NCBI GenBank assembly: GCA_007692665.1
Contig: REBP01000084.1
Location: forward strand, 1-58,912
Direction of reading: 5' to 3'
DNA from: Gemmatimonadales bacterium
GTDB taxonomy: Bacteria; Gemmatimonadota; Gemmatimonadetes; Longimicrobiales; Gaopeijiaceae
Length of the DNA: 58,912 bases
A model generated the notes under the pieces. It ran no database searches, was not told the DNA's origin, and saw only the letters and a list, made by a program, of their open reading frames with translations. The first letter of the stretch is position 1. Every line of letters starts with the position of its first letter. This document shows, one piece after another, positions 15,393-24,576 of the stretch. The translations under genes were made by a program, and so were the position numbers.

Positions 15393-17047
15393 AGGCCTGA
15401 CGGACCCGGGCTCGCTCCCTCCGGCTCCGCCGCCTCCGGGTCCGCCGCCTCCGGGTTGGTGTCCTCCGTGACCGGACCGGTCGCGGGGGTCGCTTCGAAG
15501 GCCGGGGAGACGGGGAGCAGCACCGTGAAGGTGGATCCACGGCCTTCCTCGCTCTGGACGAGAATCGTTCCCCCGGCCTGCCGCACCGTTCCGAACGCCG
15601 AGGCGAGCCCCAGGCCCGTGCCCCTGTCCATGGACTTGGTCGTGAAGAACGGCTCGAACACGCGGCTTCGGACGTGGGGCGGCATGCCCGAGCCCGTGTC
15701 GGTCACCCGAACCGCGAGGAGCATGGCATCCTCGACCGGCCGATCGGTGCCGGTCCAGTTGCCGAGGTACTCCCGCGCGGGGATCTCTTCCACCGTCACC
15801 CGGATCGATCCCTCCTTCTCGATGGCGTCGCGAGCGTTCAGGCCGAGGTTGAGCAGCACCTGCTGGAGCCTGGCGGGATTGGTGCGCAGGGCCGGAAGAC
15901 TCTCGGGAACCGAGGTCTCCAGCGCGATCCGGGACGGGAGAGACCGGCGCAGGAGCCCAAGGGTCTCCTCGAGGAGGGGGACCGGATCCGTCTCCCGGGT
16001 CGGGGCCACGTCCCCACTCGAGAAGAGGACGAGGTGCCGGGTCAGTTCTCCTGCCCGTGCCGAGGCCCTGGAGATCTCCTCGGCGTCGAGCCGCAGGGGA
16101 TGGTCCGAGGGGAGCCCTTCCAGAATGAGTTCGGCACTGCTCCGGATGACCGTGAGGAGGTTGTTGAAGTCGTGGGCCACGCCGCCGGCAAGGCGTCCCA
16201 CCGCCTCGAGCCTCTGGGCTTCCTCGAGTCGCGCCCGGTGCTGCTCCAGGGATTCCTCCATCCGCTTCCGGTCGGAGATGTCCCGGAGGGCCATCTGGAG
16301 TTCCCAGGACCCCGAGGGAGAGGCGTCGGCTTCGATGGCCCGACCCGTGGCCTCCATCCAGCGGATCTCGGACGTCGTGCTGTGTTCAAGCCGAAACTGG
16401 GCCGGGAAGGCCACCGACCCGGGGGTCCCGGCCCGGGTCACCAGGTCCGCTACCACCTCCCGGTCCTCGCGGATCACGTGGGTGGTGAGGGGGCTGCCCT
16501 CCATCTCCCCGGCGGTCAGCCCGAGGAGCGTGCTCACGGCGGGAGAGGCGTACAGCACGTACCCGGAGCGGTCGAGCCGGGTGATCAGGTCCGCGGAATG
16601 CTCCGCCAGCAGCCGGTAGCGGAACTCGCTGGCGCCGAGTTCCCGAAGTGCATCATCCCGTTCGAGCCTCGCCGCCTGCATTTCGAGCGTGGCATGGATC
16701 GTCTGGGGGAGCCGCCGGATGTGATTCGGCTGCTTGATCACGTAGTCGCTGGCCCCCGCCTTGAGAGCCTGCACGGCGATCTCCTCCGACCCCGTGCCGG
16801 TCACCAGGATCACCGGGACCCTGGGGTAGGTGTGGTGAATCCGCCGGACCACCTCGAGTCCGGTCATCCCCAGGATGTTGAAATCGCTCAGGACCAGGTC
16901 AAAGCGTGCCCCCGATTCGAGAACCGCCTCCAGCTCTTCCCGGGTGGCGGCCTCGGTCAGTTCGAAGCCCTCCGCTTCGCGTTCGAGGGCATCGCGAACC
17001 AGGGCACGATCGAAAGGCGAGTCGTCGACGTAGAGGATGCGGATCAT
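15389..17047 (-). CDS. Hybrid signalling protein: receiver-PAS-histidine kinase
   Basis: 552 residues. An N-terminal receiver domain (acidic pair D8/D9, phosphoacceptor D55 in LVLSDFNILG, conserved K105) is followed by a PAS domain (about 138-260) and a histidine kinase core with H292 in VAHDFNNLLTVI, N-box NLGLNARDA and G-box DTGSGMP and GTGLGLA. Receiver-first kinases of this kind usually take phosphate from another kinase. The ATG overlaps the TGA of the membrane kinase upstream (ATGA, 17044-17047), and the stop overlaps the hydrolase start (GTGA), so the three genes form one coupled unit. The C-terminus ends in a Pro/Glu/Ala tail with a 15-bp tandem duplication. Confidence 0.92.
   Translation of the reverse strand: MIRILYVDDSPFDRALVRDALEREAEGFELTEAATREELEAVLESGARFDLVLSDFNILGMTGLEVVRRIHHTYPRVPVILVTGTGSEEIAVQALKAGASDYVIKQPNHIRRLPQTIHATLEMQAARLERDDALRELGASEFRYRLLAEHSADLITRLDRSGYVLYASPAVSTLLGLTAGEMEGSPLTTHVIREDREVVADLVTRAGTPGSVAFPAQFRLEHSTTSEIRWMEATGRAIEADASPSGSWELQMALRDISDRKRMEESLEQHRARLEEAQRLEAVGRLAGGVAHDFNNLLTVIRSSAELILEGLPSDHPLRLDAEEISRASARAGELTRHLVLFSSGDVAPTRETDPVPLLEETLGLLRRSLPSRIALETSVPESLPALRTNPARLQQVLLNLGLNARDAIEKEGSIRVTVEEIPAREYLGNWTGTDRPVEDAMLLAVRVTDTGSGMPPHVRSRVFEPFFTTKSMDRGTGLGLASAFGTVRQAGGTILVQSEEGRGSTFTVLLPVSPAFEATPATGPVTEDTNPEAADPEAAEPEGASPGPSGL
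15426..15455. repeat. Perfect 15-bp tandem duplication in the kinase C-terminal tail
   Basis: TCCGCCGCCTCCGGG occurs at 15426-15440 and again at 15441-15455. On the minus strand it encodes repeated PEAA-type units in the disordered tail of the receiver-PAS-kinase. Confidence 0.85.
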
Positions 17048-18513
17048 CGGCCCACCGCCGAATCGGTGGCCAGCCTCTTCGCGCCGTCCCTTCTCCCGAC
17101 CCCGGGTCGGGGATCCGGAAGACGAAGCACGAAGGCGCACCCGGGGGAGCCGTCGCCGGGATCCTCGATGGAGACCGTTCCGCCGATCCGCTCCATCGAT
17201 CGGCGCACGATGGAGAGCCCCAGACCCGAACCTTCCACGCCGCTGGAGCTGGAGAGGCGCTCGAAGAGCCCGAAGATCCGCTCCCGCTCCGGGGGCGGAA
17301 TCCCCAGGCCGTTGTCCTCCACCCGGATGATCGACGACCTCCCCTCCCGGCTCCCCGTGACACGAATGCGGGGGACCCGCTCGGGGTGCCTGAACTTGAG
17401 GGCGTTATGCATGAGGTTCTGGAGAATCCGTTCCAGCAGGGTCGCGTCGGCGCAGGCCGAGGGAAGGTCCGGGGAAATGTGGATCGTTCCCCCCCGATCC
17501 GAAAGCTCCGGGGCAAATCTGGCTTCGAGCCCCCGGGCGATTTCGCGGACGTCCACCTGCTCGATGCGAAGCGATGCATCTTCCAGCCGCCCGAACTCGA
17601 GGAGGCCGTCGATGAGGCGGTCCATCTGGTTGCTGGCCTCGAGCATGTGGCCAAGGTAGCGCTGCGCTTCCTCGGGAAGGTCGGATCCGTAGCGTCGTTC
17701 GAGGATCTCTCCGAAGCCCGTCACCGCCCGCACCGGCGCCCGGAGGTCGTGGGAGATGGACCAGGTGAAGGCCTTGAGGTCGGCGTTCGCCTGCGCCAGC
17801 TGTTCGGTGCGCCGGTGGACCCGGGCTTCGAGTTCCCGATTCAGCTTCCGGAGCTGCGCCAGCACCTCCTCCTGCCAGGACACGTCCTGAACCAGGGAAA
17901 TCATCTCGGTGACCTTGCCCTCCTCGTCCCGGATCCACGAGTTGTACCACTCGCAGTGGAGCGTCGCCCCGTCCTTTCGCAGGTTCCGGTTGGCGAGGAT
18001 CCACCCGGCCTGGTTCTCCGCACGGGCCTTCTCCACGGCCTCGTGGACCAGGTCGCAGTCGTCCGCGTGCACCAGTCCGAAATCGTGCCAACGGCCGCCC
18101 GTCACCTCCTCCGCCGTCCACCCGAAGAGCTCCTCCGCCCGGGGCGACCAGCCGGAGATGCGAAGCTCCGCATCGAATTCAACCAGCGCCAGCGGGCTGT
18201 TCTCGATCTGCATGCGAAGGCGCTCTCCCGACGCCGCGAGGCTGGCGGCCTGGCGCATCCGCCTCGTGAACTGGGAACGGAGCACCACGAAGAGCAGCAG
18301 CGTGATGACCAGCACGAAGAGGGAACCCTTCCAGGTCTGGAGGGCTGCGAAGGCCTCGGGGGTCGGGGCGAGAAGCAGGAGGAGGCGGTCCGACAGCACG
18401 ATCCAGAGGATCGCCACGACGAAGAACGAACCGGCGGCGACCGCCGCGCTGGCCGCAGGGGAGGGGACGCGTTCCGGAGTCCGGCCCTCGCTCTCTGAAA
18501 ACGACTTCGCCAC
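17044..18513 (-). CDS. Membrane sensor histidine kinase with PAS domain
   Basis: 489 residues from GTG 18513, chosen because GGAGG lies 6 bases upstream; the frame further upstream is antisense to the HIT gene. Two transmembrane helices (about 22-40 and 63-79) flank a short periplasmic segment, then a PAS domain (about 97-215), a coiled linker, the dimerisation helix with H255 in SISHDLRAPVRAV, and a catalytic domain with N-box NLMHNALKF, DNGLGIP and GSGLGLS. The HAMP-less layout and the phytochrome-type H-box (SHDLRAP) suggest a PAS-driven sensor. The next gene, overlapping by ATGA, starts with a receiver domain and is its likely phosphate acceptor. Confidence 0.92.
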   Translation of the reverse strand: MAKSFSESEGRTPERVPSPAASAAVAAGSFFVVAILWIVLSDRLLLLLAPTPEAFAALQTWKGSLFVLVITLLLFVVLRSQFTRRMRQAASLAASGERLRMQIENSPLALVEFDAELRISGWSPRAEELFGWTAEEVTGGRWHDFGLVHADDCDLVHEAVEKARAENQAGWILANRNLRKDGATLHCEWYNSWIRDEEGKVTEMISLVQDVSWQEEVLAQLRKLNRELEARVHRRTEQLAQANADLKAFTWSISHDLRAPVRAVTGFGEILERRYGSDLPEEAQRYLGHMLEASNQMDRLIDGLLEFGRLEDASLRIEQVDVREIARGLEARFAPELSDRGGTIHISPDLPSACADATLLERILQNLMHNALKFRHPERVPRIRVTGSREGRSSIIRVEDNGLGIPPPERERIFGLFERLSSSSGVEGSGLGLSIVRRSMERIGGTVSIEDPGDGSPGCAFVLRLPDPRPGVGRRDGAKRLATDSAVGR

Positions 18514-18612
18514 CGCGGTCCTCCATGGTGCTGGTGCAGGAACTGTTCGGCCGCGCGCCGCCGAAGAGACCTCAATGTGGACGTCGGGCATCGAATTCGC
18601 CATGTTTTTCCC

Positions 18613-19041
18613 ATGAAGGCCCACCGAATCGACTCCGATTTCGCGCTTGACCCGCGCCTTGCCGCGGACACGCTTCCGCTCCTCGAGCTGGGACTGTCGT
18701 CCCTGCGGCTCATGAACGACGCCCGTTATCCGTGGATCGTCCTGGTCCCCCGCGTGGACGGCGTCGTGGAAATCCTGGATCTCCCGATTCCGGACCAGCT
18801 CCGTCTCTGGGACGAAATCCGTCTGACCTCCCACGTCCTGCGCGAGGAGACCGGGTGCGAGAAGCTCAACATCGCGTCCCTGGGAAACCAGGTTCCGCAG
18901 CTCCACGTCCACGTCATCGCCCGCTTTGCCTCGGACGAGGCGTGGCCGGCGCCGGTCTGGGGCGTGCACCCGCCCCGTCCGTACGCGCCCGAACAGGCGC
19001 AGGAGCGAATTCACAGGCTGGCCACCGCCATCCGCGGCTGA
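18613..19041 (+). CDS. HIT domain protein
   Basis: 142 residues, cytoplasmic. Carries the HIT-family block VPQLHVHVIAR followed by DEAWPAPVWG, as in a well-populated proteobacterial HIT subgroup. In this subgroup the first histidine of the HxHxH triad is Gln (Q-L-H-V-H), here too. HIT proteins hydrolyse or transfer nucleotidyl groups from substrates such as dinucleoside polyphosphates; the exact substrate is unknown. The gene is divergent from the sensor kinase, with 99 bases between the two starts, and runs 37 bases ahead of the acyltransferase on the same strand. Confidence 0.88.
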   Translation: MKAHRIDSDFALDPRLAADTLPLLELGLSSLRLMNDARYPWIVLVPRVDGVVEILDLPIPDQLRLWDEIRLTSHVLREETGCEKLNIASLGNQVPQLHVHVIARFASDEAWPAPVWGVHPPRPYAPEQAQERIHRLATAIRG

Positions 19042-19078
19042 CCGGATCCCCCGCCGCGCCCCAACCCCGGACCCGCCC

Positions 19079-19828
19079 TTGATTCAGCGCATCCTCTCGG
19101 TGTGGACCTGGTGCCTCATCGCCGCCATCGCCCTCGTCGGGGTGGCCTGGATGGGGGTGGTATTCGCCGCCACCGCCTGGCGCGACCCCGGTCGATACAC
19201 GGTGGGTCGCTGGTTCCGGCGCTGCGCCGTTGCATCCGTCAAGGTCAACCCCCTGTGGGACTTCCGGACGTCCGGCGTGGTGATCCCGGATCCCAGGCGG
19301 CCCTACGTGGCGGTGTCGAACCACGAGTCCTTCGCCGACATCTTCCTGATCAGCCATCTCCCCTGGGAGATGAAGTGGCTCTCCAAGGAGGCCATCTTCA
19401 GGATCCCCGTCATGGGGTGGATGATGCGGATGGCCGGCGACATCGCGGTGCGTCGGACCGATCGGCGAAGCCGCGCCGACGCCCTCGAGGCCTGCCGTGA
19501 CCGGCTCCGGAAGAACGTCACCGTCATGATCCTTCCCGAGGGGACCCGCTCCCCCGACGGCGAACTCCTCCCCTTCCACGTGGGTGCCTTCAAGATCGCC
19601 GTGGAAATGGGCCTCCCCATCCTCCCCATGGCGGTGGCGGGGACGCGAAACGCCATGCCCAAGGGGTCGCTCCTGTTCAACCGCTCGCGGGCGGAGGTCC
19701 GGGTCCTCGAGCCCATCGAGACCGCCGACCTGGGTCCAGGCGACGTGCAGGCGCTCCGGGACCGGGTCCGCGACCTCATCGAGGAGACCCGCGACGACCT
19801 GCGCAGGGAAATCGGGATCGCGGGCTGA
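19079..19828 (+). CDS. 1-acyl-sn-glycerol-3-phosphate acyltransferase (PlsC family)
   Basis: About 249 residues. An N-terminal hydrophobic helix (about 10-35) anchors it to the inner membrane. The PlsC motifs are complete: NHESFAD (motif I, HX4D), then the EGTRS motif (ILPEGTRSPDG) and the PILPMAVAGT block. It adds the second acyl chain to lysophosphatidic acid in phospholipid synthesis. The start is not certain: TTG 19079 is used because it begins the membrane helix; GTG 19100 is another option, and neither has a good ribosome site. Confidence 0.9.
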   Translation: MIQRILSVWTWCLIAAIALVGVAWMGVVFAATAWRDPGRYTVGRWFRRCAVASVKVNPLWDFRTSGVVIPDPRRPYVAVSNHESFADIFLISHLPWEMKWLSKEAIFRIPVMGWMMRMAGDIAVRRTDRRSRADALEACRDRLRKNVTVMILPEGTRSPDGELLPFHVGAFKIAVEMGLPILPMAVAGTRNAMPKGSLLFNRSRAEVRVLEPIETADLGPGDVQALRDRVRDLIEETRDDLRREIGIAG

Positions 19829-19892
19829 CCTCCGACCTGGACCGAGGGCAACGGCCGCGCCCGCCCCCCGCTTGACCTCGGCGCCGCCTCAT

Positions 19893-19920
19893 GTTTGCTT
19901 TCATGCGCATGAATGCAAAC
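19893..19920. promoter_or_regulatory. 28-bp near-perfect palindrome, probable autoregulatory operator
   Basis: Left half GTTTGCTTTCATGC (19893-19906) is the reverse complement of right half GCATGAATGCAAAC (19907-19920) except for one pair. The central 14 bp TTCATGCGCATGAA are perfect. It covers every candidate start codon of the ArsR-methyltransferase gene (19891, 19903, 19909), so a dimer bound here would block initiation of transcription or translation. ArsR-family repressors bind imperfect dyads of this kind at their own promoters. Confidence 0.75.
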
Positions 19921-20892
19921 AACGATTTTCCCGATCTCGTCGACCGCCTGGGTGCCCTGGGCGAGGAAACCCGCCTGCGGGTCCTCCTCGTGCTGGAACG
20001 GGGCGAACTCAACGTGTCCGAACTCGCCCGCGTCCTCCAGGTCACACCGTCGTCGGTGAGCCGCCACCTCCGGACGCTCGAGGGGACCGGCTGGGTGCAG
20101 GCCCGGAGCGAGGGCCCGAGCCGGGTCTTTCGCCTCGCCACCCCCGACGGGCGGACGTCGCGGGAGCTGTGGTCCGCCGTCCGTGGACCCGCGTGCCGAA
20201 CCCCCCGCGCCCAGGCCGACGCCGAACGTGCCGTGCAGGTCCTGGCCGAGCGCCGGGAGCGCAGCCGGGACTTCTTCCGCACCGAGGGCGGCCGCTGGGA
20301 CCAGCTCCGGAGCGAACTCTTCGGGGCGCGTTCCACCCTCCTGCCCCTGGTGGGGCTGCTGGACCGGGAGTGGGTGGTGGGGGACCTGGGATGTGGATCC
20401 GGAGCCTTTTCGGAGGTCCTCGCCCCCGCCGTGCGGCGTGTCGTCGCGGTGGACCGTGAACCGCAGATGCTGGCCGCCGCCCGGGAACGGCTGGCCGGCC
20501 ATGCCAACGTGGACTTCCACACCGGCGACCTCGAGTCGCTTCCGCTGGACGACGGCCACCTGGACGCCGCCTTCCTCGTTCTCGTGCTTCACCTGGTGGC
20601 CGATCCCCGCGCCGTGCTGGCCGAGGCGGCACGCGTGCTTGCGCCGGGCGGGCGCCTGGTCGTCTCCGACATGCGGTCCCATGACCGGGAACAGTACCGG
20701 GCCGACATGGGTCACCTCTGGACGGGGTTCGATCCCGCCCTCCTCGCCGGCTGGCTCGAGGACGCCGGCTTCGAGGGCGTGAGCACGACCCCCCTCGCCC
20801 CCGAACCCGAGGCCCGGGGACCCCTGCTCTTCACGGCTTCAGCGCGTCTGCCGCGCCGGGGCTCCCGAAAACCGGGCGCGGATCGGCCCTGA
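19909..20892 (+). CDS. ArsR-family regulator fused to a SAM-dependent methyltransferase domain
   Basis: About 327 residues. An N-terminal winged helix (about 8-80: [29 protein letters not shown], recognition helix [13 protein letters not shown]) is followed by a class I methyltransferase domain with motif [10 protein letters not shown] near residue 160, acidic end AVDREPQML, and an [12 protein letters not shown] block. No Cys-rich metal site is visible in the winged helix, so it is not an arsenic sensor. Such fusions are often found beside ahcY and are thought to sense SAM/SAH rather than methylate; that role is inferred here. ATG 19909 is preferred as it lies inside the palindrome; 19891 would add six residues. 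No ribosome site is visible, so the message may be leaderless. Confidence 0.88.
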   Translation: MNANNDFPDLVDRLGALGEETRLRVLLVLERGELNVSELARVLQVTPSSVSRHLRTLEGTGWVQARSEGPSRVFRLATPDGRTSRELWSAVRGPACRTPRAQADAERAVQVLAERRERSRDFFRTEGGRWDQLRSELFGARSTLLPLVGLLDREWVVGDLGCGSGAFSEVLAPAVRRVVAVDREPQMLAAARERLAGHANVDFHTGDLESLPLDDGHLDAAFLVLVLHLVADPRAVLAEAARVLAPGGRLVVSDMRSHDREQYRADMGHLWTGFDPALLAGWLEDAGFEGVSTTPLAPEPEARGPLLFTASARLPRRGSRKPGADRP

Positions 20893-20981
20893 CCGGACCG
20901 TCCGCCCCGCCGCATCCCGAACCACGACAAGACGTTTCTGCCGCTTTCATCCGAATCCGATTGAACCGAGGACGATCTGCC

Positions 20982-22559
20982 ATGAGCACCATCGCACGCG
21001 ATCCATCCGCACCTGCATCCGCCACCCCCTCCGCCCACGCCTCCGCATCCGGTGACACCTTTCCCGGAACGCTGGCCGAAGCCCCCCGCGACTTCCTGAC
21101 GCTCCGCACCGTGCCCGGCACCCCGCGGCCGCCCTTCATGGTGCGGGACCTGGCGGGAGCGGCACTCGGGCGCGACGAGATCCGCCTGGCCGAGCACGAG
21201 ATGCCCGGGCTCATGGCGCTCCGCGAGGAGTACGCCGGGCAGCACCCGCTCAAGGGTGCGAAGATCATGGGCTCCCTCCACATGACCGTGCAGACGGCGG
21301 TCCTCATCGAGACGCTGGTGGAGCTGGGCGCCGACGTGCGCTGGTGCTCCTGCAACATCTTCTCGACGCAGGACCACGCGGCGGCGGCGGTGGCGCTGGG
21401 GAAGGACGGGACGGCCGAGGCGCCCGCAGGGGTGCCGGTCTTCGCCTGGAAGGGCGAGACGCTCGAGGAGTACTGGTGGTGCACCGAGCAGGCGCTGGTC
21501 TGGCCTGACGGCTCCGGCCCGAACCTCCTCCTGGACGACGGCGGTGACGCCACCCTCCTGATCCACCGGGGCCGGGCCTTCGAGGGCGAGGGTGCCGTGC
21601 CGGAGTTCGACGAGCAGACGGAGCCCGAGGAGTGGGGCGTGATCCTCGACGTTCTCCGCCGTACCGTGGCCGGCGAGCCCGAGAAGTGGACGAAGATCGG
21701 CGACGGCATCCGGGGCGTCTCCGAGGAGACGACGACGGGCGTGCTTCGCCTGTACGAGATGATGGCCGACGGGACGCTCCTCTTCCCGGCCATCAACGTC
21801 AACGACTCGGTCACCAAGTCCAAGTTCGACAACCTCTACGGATGCCGGCACTCCCTCACCGACGGGATCCTCCGGGCCACCGACGTCATGCTGGCCGGAA
21901 AGGTCACCGTGGTTTGCGGTTACGGCGACGTGGGGAAGGGGTGTGCCCAGTCGCTGCGTGGGCAGGGGGCGCGGGTCCTCGTCACCGAGATCGACCCGAT
22001 CTGCGCGCTGCAGGCCGCCATGGAGGGCTTCCAGGTGGTGCGCCTCGAGGACGTGCTCGAGACCGCCGACGTCTTCATCACGGCCACCGGCAACAAGGAC
22101 ATCATCACCGCCGACCACATGGCGCGCATGAAGGACAAGGCCATCGTCGGGAACATCGGCCACTTCGACAACGAGATCGACATGGCCGGGCTCAAGAAGA
22201 AGGGGATCCGGCGGCACACCATCAAGCCGCAGCTCGACGAGTTCACCTTCCCCGACGGACACTCGGTGCTGATCCTGGCCGAGGGCCGGCTCCTGAACCT
22301 GGGGTGCGCCACGGGCCATCCGTCGTTCGTCATGTCGGCGTCGTTCACGAACCAGGTCATGGCGCAGATCGAGCTGCACCAGCGGGCCGAGTCGTACCGG
22401 AACGAGGTCTACACGCTGCCCAAGCACCTGGACGAGAAGGTGGCACGCCTGCACCTGGACAAGCTGGGCGTGCGGCTCACGGAGCTGTCGGAGTCGCAGG
22501 CGAAGTACATCGGGGTGCCGGTGGACGGCCCGTACAAGTCGGATCACTACCGCTACTGA
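20982..22559 (+). CDS. ahcY: Adenosylhomocysteinase
   Basis: 525 residues. Splits S-adenosylhomocysteine into adenosine and homocysteine, the step before MetH in the methyl cycle. Hallmarks: [29 protein letters not shown], the NAD-binding [16 protein letters not shown], and the conserved C-terminus PYKSDHYRY. It has the roughly 40-residue insertion typical of bacterial enzymes and an unusual Ala/Ser/Pro-rich N-terminal extension of about 30 residues. ATG 20982 is supported by GAGGA upstream. It follows the ArsR-methyltransferase gene by 89 bases on the same strand, so the regulator probably controls it. Confidence 0.97.
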   Translation: MSTIARDPSAPASATPSAHASASGDTFPGTLAEAPRDFLTLRTVPGTPRPPFMVRDLAGAALGRDEIRLAEHEMPGLMALREEYAGQHPLKGAKIMGSLHMTVQTAVLIETLVELGADVRWCSCNIFSTQDHAAAAVALGKDGTAEAPAGVPVFAWKGETLEEYWWCTEQALVWPDGSGPNLLLDDGGDATLLIHRGRAFEGEGAVPEFDEQTEPEEWGVILDVLRRTVAGEPEKWTKIGDGIRGVSEETTTGVLRLYEMMADGTLLFPAINVNDSVTKSKFDNLYGCRHSLTDGILRATDVMLAGKVTVVCGYGDVGKGCAQSLRGQGARVLVTEIDPICALQAAMEGFQVVRLEDVLETADVFITATGNKDIITADHMARMKDKAIVGNIGHFDNEIDMAGLKKKGIRRHTIKPQLDEFTFPDGHSVLILAEGRLLNLGCATGHPSFVMSASFTNQVMAQIELHQRAESYRNEVYTLPKHLDEKVARLHLDKLGVRLTELSESQAKYIGVPVDGPYKSDHYRY

Positions 22560-22674
22560 TCCACCTCTGCTTAGGTTGGAGCATCGGCTGGAGCATCGCC
22601 CCGGGGTCGCATGGCGCGGCCCCGGGGCGTTTCCGCAGCTTCTGCCACCTGACGTCCGCACCTGGAGTGCTTCG

Positions 22675-23241
22675 TTGAAACACAAATGGACCTGGGCCAC
22701 GGGGATCGTGGTCGTGTGGCTGGCGCTGGACCTGGTCACCAAGTCGTGGGCGCTGCGCGCGCTGGCGGGCGGGGTGCGAAAGGAGATCCTGGGCGGCTTC
22801 ATGCCCCTGACCCTGGCCTTCAACCAGGGGGCGGCCTTCGGCCTGCGCATCGGCGACGATCCGCGGCTGATCTTCGTGCCGATCACGGTCGTCGCGGTGG
22901 TCTTCCTGGTGAGCCTCATCCGCTCGGCGCGGCCCGGGGACTGGCTGCGGGTGGTGTCGGCGTCGCTGGTCCTGGGAGGCGCGCTCGGGAACCTCTACGA
23001 CCGGGTGCGGTGGGACCGCGGGGTCGTGGACTTCCTGGGCCCGGTGGACCTGGGCTTCACCCTCTTCCCGATCTTCAACATCGCCGACATCGGGATCACC
23101 TGCGGGGCCGTCCTCCTGGCCGTGAGTTTCTGGCGCGAGGACATGGAGATCCGGGCCGAGGAGAAGGCGGCGGGGAAGGGCGACGCGGCGCGCGATGGGG
23201 GTCGAGACACCGGAAAGGGAGCGGAGAACGCCGCAGGGTAG
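22675..23241 (+). CDS. lspA: Lipoprotein signal peptidase II
   Basis: 188 residues. Cleaves prolipoproteins at the lipid-modified Cys in the inner membrane. Four hydrophobic helices, with the catalytic aspartates in GNLYDRV and FNIADIGIT. The family block FNQGAAFG is also present. TTG 22675 is chosen because GGAG lies 8 bases upstream; the frame before it is not protein-like. The C-terminal 30 residues form a charged tail not found in most LspA proteins. Ends in front of a GC hairpin shared with the convergent CNNM gene. Several lipoproteins in this window would be its substrates. Confidence 0.93.
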   Translation: MKHKWTWATGIVVVWLALDLVTKSWALRALAGGVRKEILGGFMPLTLAFNQGAAFGLRIGDDPRLIFVPITVVAVVFLVSLIRSARPGDWLRVVSASLVLGGALGNLYDRVRWDRGVVDFLGPVDLGFTLFPIFNIADIGITCGAVLLAVSFWREDMEIRAEEKAAGKGDAARDGGRDTGKGAENAAG

Positions 23242-23260
23242 AGGGGGCGTTGCCCCCCTC
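23241..23260. terminator. Bidirectional GC hairpin between lspA and the CNNM gene
   Basis: GAGGGGGC (23241-23248) and GCCCCCCTC (23252-23260) form a stem with a 3-base loop in the 29-base gap between two converging genes. There is no T-tract, but position and strength fit a shared terminator. Confidence 0.55.
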
Positions 23261-23270
23261 CGGAGCCATG

Positions 23271-24512
23271 TCAGGGCACCAGGTCGCCGGGGCCGGCGGG
23301 GAAGAACCGGAGGAACTCGACACGCCGGCCGCGCATGCGCACGACCCTGAACTTTCCGCCGGGAACCTCCACCTCGTCGCCGGTGACGGGGATCCGGTTC
23401 AGGCTGCCGAAGACGAAGCCCCCGATGGTCTCGAAGTCGTCTTCGGGCAGGTCCAGGTTCAGGCGCTCGTTCGTGTCCCGGAGCGTGACGCCGCCCCAGA
23501 TCCGGGTGACGTTGTTGCCGACCTCGCGGAAGTCGAGGGGTTCGTCTTCCTCGTGTTCGTCCTGGATCTCGCCCACGATCTCCTCGATGAGGTCCTCGAG
23601 GGTGGCGAGGCCCGCCGTCCCTCCGTACTCGTCCAGCACGATGACCATCTTGGAACGTGACCCCCGCATCTCGACGATCAGGTCCTCCACCGGTTTCGAG
23701 TCCGGAGCATAGGCTGCCGGACGCACGACGTCCCGGATGTGGGTGACCCCCTCGCGGTCGGCCTGCCAGAGGTCCCGGGCCAGCAGGAATCCCACGATCC
23801 GGTCCAGGGAGCCATCGAAGACCGGAAGGCGGAGGTGGCCCTCGTCCAGCATGACCCCCTTCGCCTCCTCCACGGTGGCCTCGAGGGGGACGGCCACGAT
23901 GTCGGTCCGGGGGGTCATGACCGCGCTGACGGCCACCTCGCTCAGGTTCATGACATTGGTCACGACCTGCCACTCCGCCTCGTCCAGCGTGCCTTCGCGC
24001 CGCCCGATCTCGGCCAGGACCTCGAGCTCGGCCCGGCTCACCGTGGACTGGGAGGCCCGCTCCCGCGCGATGACACGCGAAAAGATGGAGAGGGGAATCA
24101 GGACCGGCTTCATGACAATGACCATCCCCCGCAGGACCCACGCCGCCGGGCCGGACAGGGCCTTCCAGTACGCGGCCCCGATGGTCTTCGGGATGATCTC
24201 CGACAGGAGGAGGATGGCGAGGGTCAGGACGGCCGAGAAGAGCGCGATCCACTCGTTCCCGAACACGTCCAGCGCCAGCGCGCCCCCCATGGAGGCGCCC
24301 ACGGTGTGGGCGATGGTGTTGAGGGTGAGAATCGCCGAGATCGGCTCGTCGATGCGCTCCTGCATCCGTGCCAGGAGGTCGCCGGACTTGCGGCCCTGCT
24401 CCTGCATGATCGCCACGTGGGCGTGGTTGATCGAGAGGAGCACCGCCTCGAGGATCGAGCAGAGGAACGAGATTGCGAGGGAAAGCCCCACCACCCACAG
24501 GAGAGTCGTCAT
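23271..24512 (-). CDS. CNNM/CorC (hemolysin C) family membrane protein with CBS pair
   Basis: 413 residues. N-terminal DUF21 membrane domain with about four helices (starts LLWVVGLSLAISFLCSILEAVLLSI; includes LSEIIPKTIG), then a CBS pair beginning near VMTPRTDIVAVP and containing MVIVLDEYGGTAGLATLEDLIEEIVGEI, and a C-terminal CorC_HlyC domain (ETIGGFVFGSLNRIPVTGD). This is the layout of the Mg2+/Co2+ efflux-linked CNNM family in the inner membrane; many members are misnamed hemolysins. GGGAG lies 15 bases before the ATG. It converges on lspA and lies 64 bases downstream of the OsmC gene on the same strand. Confidence 0.92.
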   Translation of the reverse strand: MTTLLWVVGLSLAISFLCSILEAVLLSINHAHVAIMQEQGRKSGDLLARMQERIDEPISAILTLNTIAHTVGASMGGALALDVFGNEWIALFSAVLTLAILLLSEIIPKTIGAAYWKALSGPAAWVLRGMVIVMKPVLIPLSIFSRVIARERASQSTVSRAELEVLAEIGRREGTLDEAEWQVVTNVMNLSEVAVSAVMTPRTDIVAVPLEATVEEAKGVMLDEGHLRLPVFDGSLDRIVGFLLARDLWQADREGVTHIRDVVRPAAYAPDSKPVEDLIVEMRGSRSKMVIVLDEYGGTAGLATLEDLIEEIVGEIQDEHEEDEPLDFREVGNNVTRIWGGVTLRDTNERLNLDLPEDDFETIGGFVFGSLNRIPVTGDEVEVPGGKFRVVRMRGRRVEFLRFFPAGPGDLVP

Positions 24513-24576
24513 CGACGGGGAAGTTCCACTCCCTGGGGTGGCGGGACAAGGGGCGCCCCGCTACAGGCCGGGGTCT

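Noticed and set aside
17044-19014. Kinase start far upstream inside the HIT gene
   Set aside because: The residues before GTG 18513 are antisense to the HIT gene, and GTG 18513 has a well-placed GGAGG.
18613-19041. HIT protein as inactive because the first triad His is Gln
   Set aside because: The Q-L-H-V-H form is standard in this HIT subgroup as I recall it, so it is not a sign of decay.
19872-19900. TTGACC with a downstream hexamer as a sigma-70 promoter of the ArsR-methyltransferase gene
   Set aside because: TTGACC is a good -35, but at 16-18 bases spacing no acceptable -10 is found (TTGCTT matches only two of six), so I did not annotate it.
20893-20981. SAH riboswitch in the ahcY leader
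   Set aside because: The conserved blocks of the SAH aptamer (such as GAGGAGCGCUGC and the closing CAGGCUCGG) are not present in this 89-base gap.
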